Origin: Luidia sarsii
Lineage: Eukaryota; Echinodermata; Asteroidea; Paxillosida; Luidiidae
Assembly: GCA_949987565.1 (NCBI GenBank)
Contig: OX465115.1
Location: forward strand, 13,329,083-13,393,082
Length of the DNA: 64,000 bases
Reading direction: 5' to 3'
Part shown: one piece after another, positions 12,557-22,929 of the stretch
How positions within the stretch are numbered: the first letter of the stretch is position 1
How the letters are laid out: every line of letters starts with the position of its first letter
Translations under genes and position numbers: made by a program
The notes under the pieces: generated by a model
What the model saw: the letters and a program-made list of their open reading frames with translations, nothing else
Databases searched by the model: none
What the model was told of the DNA's origin: nothing

Positions 12557-12560
12557 ACAG
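11860..12560. repeat. Low-complexity cluster upstream of the Hes promoter
   Basis: Poly-G/GA tracts (11871-11897, 12360-12406) and a poly-T of about 26 (12531-12556). Open frames here consist only of runs such as poly-K or poly-F. Confidence 0.6.
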
Positions 12561-12711
12561 CCAGCCAGACCCAAGTGCCTCGGCAGAGCCGCGGATCACG
12601 ACCCTGTCGCTAGCAACGGAGCTCCACCGGGAACGTTATCTACGAGCATTGTTTACCTTCCACTGCCTGTTTACAATTAGCTGAGTCGTCTTTGGCTTCG
12701 ATGGGCGGGGT

Positions 12712-12720
12712 TTTCCCACA
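12712..12720 (-). promoter_or_regulatory. CSL/Su(H) binding site
   Basis: TTTCCCACA on the + strand is an exact match to the reverse of YGTGGGAAM, the Notch-effector CSL (RBPJ/Su(H)) consensus. It lies about 690 bp upstream of the Hes ATG and next to a GC box. Binding is inferred. Confidence 0.6.
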
Positions 12721-12773
12721 GTCGGGGCACGCTCGATGCCGTGCAGCCCCCCCCCCCGTAACAATGGACTCGG

Positions 12774-12779
12774 CACGTG
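12774..12779. promoter_or_regulatory. E-box CACGTG in Hes promoter
   Basis: CACGTG with flanks GG and TG resembles the ESE-type site preferred by hairy/E(spl) repressors. It may be an autoregulatory site. Function is inferred from position and motif only. Confidence 0.45.
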
Positions 12780-12927
12780 TGGTTCGCGCACAACAAACCC
12801 CCCTCCCTCCCCTCCCAACCGACGTGACATTCCGATGAGCAATGGGGGGATTTGCGCGTATACGTACTGCAGTGCGGTGGCCGGCCTGTGTTAAGCTCCG
12901 CCCACGGCACGTCACCGCGATCTTAAT

Positions 12928-12932
12928 CCAAT
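12928..12932 (+). promoter_or_regulatory. CCAAT box
   Basis: CCAAT in the GC-rich promoter. Two further inverted copies (ATTGG) stand at 13044-13048 and 13314-13318. Together with the absence of a TATA box they suggest an NF-Y type promoter. Confidence 0.35.
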
Positions 12933-12995
12933 CGTGTGCCGGCCACTCGGCGCCCGTGCGCGGGGCCTACGCGGCGTGAGTGACCGCTCCGTCGA

Positions 12996-13028
12996 GGGGG
13001 GAAAGGGGGGTGGGGGAGAAGGGGGGGG
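12996..13028 (+). promoter_or_regulatory. G-quadruplex-forming G-run cluster in promoter
   Basis: Four runs of five to eight G separated by AAA, T and AGAA form a textbook intramolecular G4 motif. It lies 370-400 bp before the ATG and just upstream of the proximal CSL site. Folding is predicted, not shown. Confidence 0.5.
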
Positions 13029-13085
13029 AAGCCTTCGCGCGCTGATTGGCCGAATGTCCAGGAATTTCGGTCTCCGCGAAACCGC

Positions 13086-13094
13086 TGTGGGAAC
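13086..13094 (+). promoter_or_regulatory. CSL/Su(H) binding site, promoter-proximal
   Basis: TGTGGGAAC matches YGTGGGAAM exactly, 305 bp upstream of the ATG and inside the GC-rich promoter. Vertebrate HES1 and fly E(spl) promoters carry CSL sites in comparable positions. The site is in the opposite orientation to the one at 12712, but too far from it to form a classic paired site. Confidence 0.65.
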
Positions 13095-13113
13095 CCGTGT
13101 AGAGGAATGTTCA

Positions 13114-13119
13114 CACGAG
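13114..13119 (+). promoter_or_regulatory. N-box CACGAG
   Basis: CACGAG fits the CACNAG N-box bound by Hes proteins for negative autoregulation. It lies 20 bp downstream of the proximal CSL site, a plausible activator/repressor pair. Confidence 0.4.
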
Positions 13120-13398
13120 TCCGCCCGTGAAAGGCCCCCGCCGTATCTCGAGAGCGCTCGATATCGACGTGCGGCCCCAGAAGTGCGTTAGTCACATAGG
13201 CGCACAGTGTGAAGGCATCCGTGGCCTTCCTGACTTCAAATAGAACTGTCACCGTGTGTCGGCATTCAGTCACCGCTTTTCAGCACACGGCCGCACACGC
13301 TCCCGCCGTCTCTATTGGAATCTTTACCCCGCTCGGATTTTTTTTCTCTCTCTCTCCCTCTCTCGACTCTCCTCGACTCGTCGTTGACCGTCTTCAAG

Positions 13399-16036
13399 AT
13401 GCCGATAGACACCAGCAACAAATTGAAGATGCACGAAGGCCGAAAGGTGAATACTTATTGCCTCTGCTTTTCTTCTTCTGTTTTTTTTTTTTGGAATCGT
13501 GTGTTCTCCGAGAGTGACTTCAATATTTTATTGACATTTTATTGAGTGCTGGTCGCTTCGGTCGCCGTTCATGTTGACTTCACTGTGCGGAAAGGGATCG
13601 AACCACCTTGTCTTGATACTCGATGCCCGTGGCACTGTAGAGAAGACCAAATGAAGACCAATTTGAAGTTATAATGTTGACGGAGCTGTGACTTAAACGT
13701 GAGTCAGTTGTGTACACCGTTGTTCACCTTCCTTCCCTTTTTTCCCCCTTCAGTCTTCGAAACCTCTCATGGAGAAGAGACGTCGTGCCCGAATCAACGA
13801 CAGTCTCGGCCAGTTGAAGACGCTGATACTGGAGGCCACCAACAAAGATGTAAGTTCATTTCGAGTTATCGGTCCCCCCTCCCTTCTCTACTGGAAATGG
13901 CTCCCTTGTCTCTGAAGATCCCCCCCCCCTCAATAGAGTACATGCATGCTTGATGATACGTGTGACACCGCTCGCACACTCGTCCCTGCTTTTACCCCAT
14001 CCCCACCGAATGAAATCACAAGCTAATCGCGCTGTCTGATCGCGGACTTCGCTCTTTCCGTGGGCACAATCCCCCCACGACTCTTGCATTGTGACTTTCT
14101 CGAGTGACTTTTGCCCGCCAAAAAACCCAGAACGAAACCCAAATATATCGTGACGAGGAAAGAGTGACAACGAAATTGCAATTTGAAACTCGTGTCGTGG
14201 GACTCGGAGTCGGGAGGGGGGGGGGGCAGATCATTTGGAGCCCTCGACTGCTAGTGCGCGCGCGCCGGCCTTGATGGCCATAAAACAAAAAACAGTGCAG
14301 CCAGCAAAGCCCACAGTTCACCACCCGCGGGTGTGTTTTTTTTCTTTCGGGACCTGCTCCTCAATACACCTGTTGTGTCATTGGGCTGCCACTGCAGGTA
14401 CACTGGAGATAATTGATGGGAGTTTTTTTTCCGCCTTCACCCAACGCTCGGTTCCTATTGGGCCGTGACAGGTGTCTCTCCGAGTGTTCGTGCCCGTGGC
14501 GCGCGTTTTAAATCAATTGGGCTTTTCGGGCCATTGACACCGTCGACCGCGCGCTATCGACCCGAAGGAACCACCCCGCGCAACCTTATTTGCATTGCTG
14601 ACTGTTGACTTACCGTGTCTTTGTCTCTTTTTTTCTCTTTCTTCTCGGCAGAGTTCGCGCCATTCCAAGTTGGAGAAAGCCGACATCCTCGAAATGACGG
14701 TCAAGTACCTCCGCAATATGCAGAGACAGCAGATGTCAGGTGAGGCTAAAAACCAATTTATTTTTTTTAAACATTTTTAAAGCACAACTTCTGGACCGAA
14801 CAACTTAAAGATTTCCTCCACCCGAATGAAACAGTCTCTAGTGACGTGACGTGACGTAAACGTGTGATTGCGTAATGGTCGACTTGTTGATATTACTCGG
14901 CGAAGTATTCAGTTTCTTATTTTCTCTTTTTATCGATTTGTTTCTATACAGCAGCCATGAACAACGATCCCAACCTGCTGAACCGCTACCGTCTGGGCTT
15001 CAACGAGTGCATCACCGAAGTGTCTCGCTTCCTCAACAGCTCCTCGGAGTCCAACGTGGAGGTGCAGACCAATCTCATCGGTCATCTTGCCAACTGCTGC
15101 TCGCCGCAGCAACCTCAGGGAGCCGCGCCAAAGCAGCAACCTCCCGTGCAGCAGCAGCAGCAACAGCAGCAGCAGGTTGCCTACGCCCCAACCCCCGCCG
15201 CCTCGCAGACTGCAGCAATTCCAACCACCGTGTCGGCAGCCATCGCGCAGTCGTTGCAGCAGCAGCTGCAACAACAACAACAACCTCAGCTGCAAGTGGC
15301 CGTGCCTTGCTCGGCTGCCGCTCAACAGCCGCTTCCCCAAACTGTCGCGGTGAACATCCCGAGCCAGATGCACCCGGCCGGACTCAAGTCGGACAGTAAC
15401 GTCGCCCGCGTCATCTCGGGCATCCCCATCGGAGTGCCGGGCACTCTCCCCTCGGGCGAGATCACCGTGGTCCTGCCGTCCCAGGCCCTGCCGGGCGGCC
15501 AGCTGCCCAGCCACTTCATCCCGGTGTACGCCCAGAGCACGCCGCTCCTCTCCCCGCCCGCCTCGTCGCACAGCGACAGCACCACGCCCTCGCCCATGTC
15601 CAGTCCGTCCTCCTCGGTCAGCTCCCCGACCAGCAGCAGCTGCAGCCAGTCGAACAGTCAGGCCCCGGTCTACCACCACCAGCAGCAGCAGCCGGCCGGC
15701 GCGAGGGAGTCCCAGCAGACCTGCTACGTTCCATCCAGCGCCACGAACTCCGCCGTCCTGTCGCCGGCTCCCTCCCCGGTCGCGCACGGTGCCGTCGACC
15801 CGCGGGTCTCCGCCGGCAGCCCCTCGGCGGCGGGCGGCCACGCCGCCGCTCCCGTCATGGTCCAAGTGACCTTGCCCGTGCCGGCGCCCTGCACCGTCTA
15901 CCAGACGCCGCCGCAGATCCAGGTGACGGGCAACGGACAGATAGTCGCCCAGAGCCCGCGCGGCACGGTACTGCGTACCATCAATGCTAACATCCCTCAC
16001 CAAGCCGAGCACGACTCCATGTGGCGGCCCTGGTAA
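13399..16036 (+). CDS. Hes: Hes1/hairy-class bHLH-Orange transcriptional repressor, four exons
   Basis: Nuclear DNA-binding repressor and Notch target. Coding exons are 13399-13446, 13754-13849, 14652-14739 and 14952-16036, giving 438 residues. All introns are GT-AG with phases 0, 0 and 1 and good pyrimidine tracts. The basic region (about residues 16-31) reads [15 protein letters not shown] and carries the family's diagnostic proline at residue 20. The helix-loop-helix runs to about residue 75 ([19 protein letters not shown]). The Orange domain is at about 85-127 ([17 protein letters not shown], then GHLANCC). Two glutamine-rich tracts follow (nine Q at 144-152; 180-188), then a Ser/Pro-rich stretch. 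The protein ends WRPW at 435-438, the Groucho/TLE-binding tetrapeptide. The ATG at 13399 is chosen because it opens the frame of exon 1 and no other in-frame ATG lies just upstream. Proline rather than glycine in the basic region argues against Hey. The ortholog number (Hes1, Hes4 or hairy) cannot be resolved. Codon use in exon 4 is GC-rich, unlike the surrounding AT-rich DNA. Confidence 0.96.
14948..14954 (+). other. Tandem NAGNAG acceptor at Hes intron 3
   Basis: The intron 3 acceptor reads ACAGCAG. Splicing after the first AG gives Ser-Ala-Ala-Met; splicing after the second removes one alanine and keeps the frame. The first choice preserves the spacing to the Orange domain that I recall for vertebrate HES1 and is used for the CDS here. 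Confidence 0.6.
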
Positions 16037-16766
16037 TCAGATACACGGGTGGCTTACCCAGAGACACTTTCTGACTCTTAAAAAAGAAGAAGACAAAGCC
16101 TTATTTATATACCCATGTGGATGTGTGTTGTGAAATTGCGTGGCAGTTGCAGCTTATTATGTCGGCCTCTGGTGTGGTGAAAGCTTCTTTGTTTGTTTTT
16201 TTGCATTACAGGAGAAATCATTCCTCTAACTCCCCTGGTTCCATCAGAGATGGGTAAATCCAGCTTGTATTCCTTCCTTTTCACTTCCACCATTCCTAGG
16301 AGTACGTCAGGTCTGAACTTTTAAAATGCACAAGAAAAAATGTATTCCAATTCCAGTCGGTGCATTCCGGCAGCTTACCGAGCTTGTCAAAAGCATGACT
16401 TGAGTTGAAACAGGTCCGTGTTCTATCTTCTCAAGCCTCAACCGGTCTTGTCCACGGTTTTGAACAAAATCAGATTTGTTTTCAAGAAACGACAGCGACT
16501 ATGCATCTACAAAACCACCTCTAAGTGTACATAATTAGAGTTTTATAATATAATGTATGTGCTTCCAAATGTTTCCAACCTTAAATCCTTTTGGTGTTCC
16601 GTCACCATAGTTACCAAAGTTCTCTGCTTTTGATGGTACTCGCTCGAGTTTCCGAACAAAGAGTGTTGATTTTTGTACGATTTCTAAGATATATTTTCGT
16701 ATCGTTTTTTTTTTTTTTAGATGAAAAGAAAAGTACAGATTAAAACGAGTGAAATCTATCCCTTCC
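16037..16766 (+). other. Hes 3' UTR (inferred)
   Basis: The stretch between the stop codon and the first convincing poly(A) signal contains no open frame or recognised repeat. The end is inferred from ATTAAA at 16739-16744, followed about 23 nt later by a GU-rich element, which places cleavage near 16760. Confidence 0.5.
16102..16110 (+). promoter_or_regulatory. AU-rich mRNA instability nonamer
   Basis: TTATTTATA matches the UUAUUUA(U/A)(U/A) nonamer 65 nt after the stop codon. Hes mRNAs are known to be short-lived, and AU-rich elements recruit decay factors, so the position is fitting. A single copy is weak evidence. Confidence 0.4.
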
Positions 16767-16779
16767 TGTGTTTTGTTGT
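16739..16779 (+). terminator. Candidate Hes polyadenylation signal
   Basis: ATTAAA (16739-16744) is followed by a GU-rich downstream element TGTGTTTTGTTGT at 16767-16779, the usual arrangement for cleavage and polyadenylation. No AATAAA lies between the stop codon and here. Confidence 0.5.
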
Positions 16780-16914
16780 CATTATTATCCTTCGAATGGA
16801 CTAATATTTTGTCTAACATTACTATTATTATTAAGGGCCTAGTATTAGGTTTGTTGGTCTGTGAATTTTTGTAAGACGGGGCCACTACTTTGAAGGATTG
16901 TCTGATCTGCTAGT

Positions 16915-17170
16915 GCTAACCGAGTAAAACTCCAATTGAAAGACTGGCACAGAAAACTGACTCCCGGGACTTGAACCTTAGACATCTTGAATAACGTACC
17001 AGCGCTCTCCCATCTGAGCTATCCAGCCATTAGATGGTGGCCTTCCCAAATACTGTAGTCAACTAGCCGGGGCGGGGGAGCCAGTCAGAAGCAATTCAAC
17101 CGGTTAACTGCCGTATATCACCAGCAGGGACCACACCCCTGCTCTCACTTCACAAGCAAACAACCAATTG
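16915..17170 (-). repeat. tRNA-derived SINE
   Basis: The minus strand carries a tRNA-like head with an A-box-like GATAGCTCAGATGG and a B-box-like AAGGTTCAAGTCCCGG, followed by a unique tail. It shares a CGGTTAACTGCCGTATAT leader with the copy at 38920. Confidence 0.65.
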
Positions 17171-17171
17171 T

Positions 17172-18290
17172 TGTATACCTAGCTACAGCAGCTCGGGGAT
17201 CACGCAAAGTGGATACATTATTTTTTTTTATTCCAAAAAAAAAAATTAAATATCGAAATGCAAATCTCTAAATGGGCCCCGACTTCTTCAATCCATGCAG
17301 GATCTTATCCTGCCTCGGAAAGGTCCCGCTGGGATCGAGAGGTCGGGCTCTCTCGAGTTCTGTGGAGATCTCCCAAATCCACGAAGAATAGAAAGTCATC
17401 CCAGTCCGGCATGACATGCACGTGCACGCGGTAATTGCCCCCCCCCGATCTCGTGATGTCCCCATCACCTCGCAAAGCCAAGTCGCCGGTCTCTCCCAAC
17501 GGTCTCCCTCAATCGAACGAATGACGCAACATCTAAGACGAGTTGGGCAATTACCGTCGCCCCCTTAAAGAACACTCCGCGCCCCCAGGCTCCAGTAAAT
17601 CCCACCGGGGCGCCGTTTCTGTCTTTTTTTTAGGGGGGAAAAAGGGCGCCAAAGTTAAGAAGTCACGTCTTTATTGCTAGTGGCAACCGGGGTCTTGCGC
17701 AACACGTGGGAGGCGTGCAGCCAAAGCTCAACACAAACAGGGCCCTTGTGTTCGGAAGCTCCTCTACCAACACCCCCCCCCCCTCCAGACACACACAGAC
17801 ACACCGTCCCTTGGTAAAGTCAAGCGCAAGCTCACAAGACGTTGGTTTATTTTGGGATAAGGAGAGGGACGATATGGATGCAGCGCAGGCGCTGTGACAA
17901 GGAGGTTGTGGGAGGGGGGGAAGTACATGTACACGTGGCCGCTCGGTCAGTGAGATGCGCGCGCGTAATGAATGGTTCATTGTATTTATGACGAGCACGT
18001 CTTGGGAGGGAATGACGGTGGGCTTTGTGCGGGCGAGTTTTCTCCTCGCTGTTCCCGCCTCATAAAAATGCATGGGGTTGGGGGGATGGGCGAGGGGAGG
18101 GAGGTGACTTGTGGTTGGATCTCAACCACCCACCCTCCCGCCACCCGCGGCAAAACGGGGACCCCTATAGGCTATAGCATCTCATACTGCTCGGGGTGAA
18201 CCGTGGGAAGTCTCGCGCGGCCAGCACCGACACCAAAGCCGCGGAGTTGGAATGTTCATCACCGTTTGGACCTAGAGCAACATGCAGAAA
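17172..18290. other. Intergenic with a diverged foldback relic (about 17262-17360)
   Basis: GAAAGGTCCCGCTGGGATCG at 17319 is a decayed arm of the foldback family. The rest has poly-C (17769-17780) and no gene-like sequence. Confidence 0.4.
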
Positions 18291-18291
18291 T

Positions 18292-18419
18292 GTTGCACAC
18301 ACTGCTTACTTACTAAAATGACCACAGTGCAAGTATAAAGAAGAAAATTGGAAGGGCCTAACGTTTCGATCCTACTCCTAGCAGTAGCAGGACCTTTGTG
18401 AAAGGTCCTGCCGGGATCT
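18292..18419. repeat. Foldback family copy
   Basis: Left tail CACTGCTTACTTACTAAAAT, then arms around GCCTAACGTTTCGATCC and GGTCCTGCCGGGATC; the right tail is missing. Confidence 0.65.
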
Positions 18420-18502
18420 ATTCGGTGTTCTTTTTTAGACCAAGACGTTATACTCCCGGTATCTGGTTCAGCATTATTCACCAAATCGCTGGTCGGCTTA
18501 GA

Positions 18503-18880
18503 GCCCCTATCACAGCATTGGTAAGATCGAAAAACAGAAATTTTCACAGATTTACATGAAACGTATGCAGTTTGAAGATGGTTATGGTAGAAACCCCACA
18601 CTGAAATATTTCTGCCTAAAATGCTGTATTTTTGTAGAAAAGAGTAAAGAAACAGTTTACGTCTCACACACTAGATCTAATTATTAACGATTTTTTGGAA
18701 CAATTCGTTGAATGCTGTATTTTTGTATTTTCGCGAAACAACCGGGGTTTTTCACTATTTTCTCGAGACTCGGTTGGCGGATTGAGCTGAAAAATGTTCA
18801 CAGGTATGTTATTTCGTGCATAGGTTGGATCAGACAACGCATGGACGCTATTCTTTGACCTCGATCGATGTCGAGCTGTC
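18503..18880. mobile_element. AAAGCCCC-TIR MITE, inverted orientation
   Basis: Starts AGCCCCTATCACAGCATTGG and carries the family body in the opposite sense to the copy at 1613. The right terminus is eroded. Confidence 0.65.
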
Positions 18881-19796
18881 CCATTAATGCCCATTGTTGT
18901 GCATTCCCCCCTTTTCCTTCATTCGAGTTTTACGACGAGAAAACCTTTTATTTTAGGCGAGTCATGTCGCAATCTGGTGCGCCCTTTTAAATGCCGACAT
19001 TAAACCGTCACTGTGCCGGCTCGACCCCGAGTTTGGTTGCAAGCCATCCCACGCTAAGTGACCATCCGTAAAAAGAAAGAAAAAAAGGCCTCGGAGTTGG
19101 AGACGTCTACTGAGGATCGTGAAGAGGTGACTCCGACCTCCTTGCTCACTAACCATGCCCAGACCATGGAGGTACCTCCATGCCCAGACCATACCAAGAA
19201 GCTCAGACCAGACCAAGAAGGTATTACCTCCTTGGTCAGACGAGAGCTCGAGTAGCTAGGGAGACAGTGGCCGGCGTCACCCGTGTGCCCGGTTAGTCCG
19301 TTCCCACGGCTCCACCGTGGTCATACCTTTACCTCCCCTCTCCTCCTCCCCCTCTCTCCCCAACCCCAACCCCCCCCCCCCCCCCCTCCTTACCGATGTC
19401 AATGACCAGGCGAGACTCTTCGTGTCGACCCTGCCCGCTCGCACGGCTCTGACGCGCTCCTCCGTTCGAAGAAAGGGTTTCCGCTGTGAACTTAATGAAT
19501 TGTGTAAAAAGGGGCCCCCGACAAACTGCGGCCATTAGTTGTGCTCGAAGGAACACCCTATACGAGCCTGCGCGCTCCCATGATGCGTGCATCTCTCCGC
19601 AGACGCGGATCAGACGCGCACAAACAAAACGGGTGCTCTAGGTGAAGAACCGCGGAGCCCAGTTTCAGAAAGTCACCGACCTGACTATTGTCAATTGTTG
19701 CAGAATCTCTCTTTAAAAAGCGAAGAGAGCAGATTTGCGTAAGGTCCTCCAAGGATAGGATTGGAATTGGAGGTCCACTCGCAATGTGAGTCATTT

Positions 19797-20103
19797 TAAA
19801 GCCCCTACACAACGATGGTAAGACCGAAAAGCAGAAAATGTTCACAGATTTACATGAATCTTATACAGTTTGAAGATGATTACAGTAGAAACCTCGCATT
19901 TAAATATTTCTGCCTAAATTGTTAGAGTAAAAGAGATACATATTTTTTCGGACAATACGTTGAATTTTGCATTTTCGCGAAACAAATGAGGCGTTTTTTT
20001 TTACTATTTTCTCGAGACTCGGTTTTCACAGGTGTGCTATTTCATGCATATGTTGGATCAGACAACGTATGGATGCCATTCTTTGACCTTGACCAATGTT
20101 ATG
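19797..20103. mobile_element. AAAGCCCC-TIR MITE with internal deletions
   Basis: Begins TAAAGCCCCTACACAAC and ends CCTTGACCAATGTTATG. It is about 75 bp shorter than the full copy. Confidence 0.65.
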
Positions 20104-20106
20104 TTA

Positions 20107-20345
20107 TTAGTCAGTGAGCAGTTTGCTACAATTCTGTATGACTTTTTAAAAAAAATTAAGAAATGTTGATTCCTAGTTCGGATCTCAAAACTCAAATGTC
20201 AGAGGGCCTGACGTTTCGATCCTAGCAGGACTCATTCCCAAAACTCAAAGGCAGAGGAAGGTCCTGCTAGGATCGAAACGTCAGGCCCTCTGACTTTTGA
20301 GATTCATGTACTGCAGGTCATTTTAGTCAGCGAACAGTTTTTTGT
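20107..20345. repeat. Foldback family copy
   Basis: Clear arms (GGCCTGACGTTTCGATCC and complement) with the AGAGGGCC subfamily ends, and GTCAG-type tails on both sides. Confidence 0.8.
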
Positions 20346-20674
20346 ATTTACTCCTAATTCGGGTGTTTGTTTAAGTTCTGGTCATTAATTTGCGGACAGG
20401 CAGTGGTGCGCTTAGAAACAGCCGTATTAAGCGCCTTAACAGATTATAACTTCAAGGTTTTTTTTTTTAGGGGGGGGGTCGAGTATCTTTTTAACATTTT
20501 GAATACATGACCGGAGCTCCTCAGGCAAACAGGGCCATTCGTTCAAAGGGTGAGCGGACAAACCCCGGCCACCTTTGATTTTTTTTTGGTTTTCAGTATT
20601 TTTTAGAGTGGCGCCGAAAAGCCCTCACAGCGCGTGGGAAACGGTGACGTGACTCCTTGAGAATTCCCCACACT

Positions 20675-20775
20675 CCCCGCCCCCTCTCCCCCACCCCCCT
20701 CTCCCCCATCCCCCTCTCCCCCATCCCCCTCTCCCCCACCCCCACTCTCCCCAACCCCTCTCACCCAACCCCCCT
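20675..20775. repeat. C-rich minisatellite (CCCCTCTCCCCCAT)n
   Basis: About six imperfect 14-bp units. Repeat-driven proline/serine frames here are not genes. Confidence 0.7.
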
Positions 20776-21520
20776 CGGGAGAAGAACCTGCTGCACCGAG
20801 CGCGAGGTCCAAGACCCAAAGGGACCGAAAAGAAAATGGACTCCACAACTATGCCGATGACAGACCAAAACTCCTGCCTCGTACCACAGAGCAACCAATG
20901 CCTCGCTCTATGATCATACGCGGTTTCCGCGCCGGCCATGTTCTCAACAGCGCCATTCAATACACCACATCGGTCACACACCCGCTAAGGCCGGGTTCAA
21001 AATGCAAAAAATAATGGACTTGACGGCGGTAGACCATTCGTCGTGGCCAATTCCACACAGTTCCATCCATATCCGGTTATGACCCATGTGCCGTAGACGT
21101 TTGAGTTGCGCCCGCGAAGGGTCAGAATGCAAAGTGGACTTTACAACGGTGCCGAAGATAGACCAAACTTAAACCACATTTCCATCCGTTGTAACCAATG
21201 TCATTCATATACCCATGGAGGAAGGAAAAAGACCCTCCATGATATACCATAATGATTTCCATCCGCTAAGGGTTAAAAATGCAAACTGGACTCAACTCAA
21301 CTCGACTGTGGCCAATTCTGAAGAGTGCCATTCCGCCTGGGTATTGTCATACGCGGGGTAAAACAGATGCAACGTGCAACCATTACATATTATCCGAGAC
21401 CAGACACCGGGACCACCGGATGCGGATTTCTGAGTTTTTGTTCGAAACAGCTTTAGCCTTGAGCTAAATGGAGCGTATTATTATACGTGTACTACTATAT
21501 AGAGGAAGCTGTATATAAAA
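20776..21520. other. Intergenic, no gene seen
   Basis: Contains loosely repeated phrases (GACCAAA, GGTCAGAATGC and similar at about 60-100 bp spacing) but no identifiable element or gene. Confidence 0.35.
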
Positions 21521-22018
21521 TTGAGGGAGATGGAGGGGTATGGGAGGGGGAGAGGAGGGAGATGAGAGGGGAAGTGGAGAGGAGGGAGAGGGGAGGAGGG
21601 ATGGGGGGAGGGAGGGAAAGGGGAGGTGGAGAGGATGGAGAGGGGAGAGGAAGGAGAGGGGATGGGATAGGAGGGACAGAGGAGAGGAGGGAGAGCGAGG
21701 GGAGAAAGGGGAAAATGAGAGGTGGAGAGGAGGGATAGGGGAGGTGAAGAGAGGGGAAAAGGAGAGATGGAGAGGAGGGCCTGAGATGAGAGGGGAGGTG
21801 GAGAGGAGGGAGAGGGAGGGGAGAGAGGGGAAAAGGAGAGGTGGAGAGGAGGGAGATGAGAGGGGAGGTGGAGAGGAGGGGGAGATGGGGGGATGGGAGG
21901 GGAGGGGAGAGGAGGGAGAGGGAGGAGGGATAGGGGAAAGGGGGAGGAGGGAGGGGAGAGGGGATGGGAGAGGAGGGAGAGGGAGGGGAGAGAGAGTGAG
22001 AGAGAAGATGAGGCAGGA
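21521..22018. repeat. GA-rich minisatellite
   Basis: About 500 bp of AGGGGAGGTGGAGAGGAGGG-like units. All frames stay open because of composition. Confidence 0.85.
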
Positions 22019-22767
22019 GGTAAGTCGTGGGAATACCCTCACCAGCCCCACACCATGCAACGACCCCCACACCTTCCTTGACAGACACGATTACACACCA
22101 ACCCCACTCCGGAACTGCGGAACACCGATGGAAATAGGATCGGCATCCGACCAGGAAAAAGGAAGTCAAATGAATGATCAACCCGCTCGGGTATTCTCTG
22201 AAACAAACGGAAATTCTTTCCCCCCGTCATTCTCTTGGTTAAAACCAACCGAGAACGGAGAACAATAAAAAACCATGCTTCATGCATCGGTGAGCTACCC
22301 TGTCCTCCTCCGTGGAAATTTTTAATTGCTTCCTCCTCTGACGTGACTGCCCCCCGCCACTCCTGGCCGGATGAAAGGTAGTCTAACCCACAGACCGCCA
22401 AGGTCTGTTTACATAATGAATATCGGGAAATTACCGGAAGATTTCGAAACGAGCCTCGCGTTGCCGCTTGGTAAATCACAAGGTTTGGCGACATGTCCCC
22501 CCCCACTACTGGAAAGATCGCTTCGTTTCGGGTAGATGCAAGACAGAGGCAACTGGACTGTGTAATTCAAAGTTCCAACTTCAAACATTATTCAGACCGA
22601 GACAGTGAGCAATGTCAAGACTGCGGACCAATAACTCTTACCGAGGTGTACTTTACGAGAAAAAAAAGGGAAAGGGAAGGGAAAACAGACGTCCACGATC
22701 AACCCAGTTAATCTTTTTGTCTGTCTTTATTGTGCTCGTCTTCTTGCTGTTATCTTTTTCTTTATCT

Positions 22768-22927
22768 CAAAAGTTCGAGGGCCTGACGTTTCGATCCTAG
22801 TATTAAGAGGACCTTTGACAAGAGGACCTTTGACAAAGGTCCTGTTAACATGGAAACGTCAGGCCCTCTAACTTTTGAGATTCGTGTATGGCAGGTCATT
22901 TTAGTCAGTGAGCAGTTTGCAACAGTT
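22768..22927. repeat. Foldback family copy
   Basis: Arms GGCCTGACGTTTCGATCC and GAAACGTCAGGCCCTC with a GTCAGTGAGCAGTTTGCAAC tail; one inner arm segment is duplicated. Confidence 0.8.
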
Positions 22928-22929
22928 TA

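Larger units (their letters stand above)
12600..13398 (+). promoter_or_regulatory. Hes promoter and 5' UTR region
   Basis: The 800 bases before the start codon are GC- and CpG-rich relative to the flanking DNA. They hold two CSL sites, a CACGTG E-box, an N-box, three CCAAT pentamers, a GC box (12703-12710) and a G-run cluster. No TATA box is evident. A pyrimidine tract (13339-13378) sits directly upstream of the ATG in the likely 5' UTR. The transcription start cannot be placed from sequence alone; 13100-13330 is the most likely interval. Family knowledge (Notch activation through CSL, autorepression through N/E-boxes) fits the motif content. Confidence 0.7.

Noticed and set aside
14930..16012. 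A 360-codon open frame on the minus strand opposite Hes exon 4
   Set aside because: It is the GC-rich antisense shadow of the Hes coding exon; the plus strand has bHLH, Orange and WRPW motifs and proper splice sites.
21464..22268. 200-240-codon frames rich in Ser/Pro/Leu or Gly/Glu/Arg
   Set aside because: They arise from a GA-rich minisatellite that leaves all frames open; no domain, no splice context.
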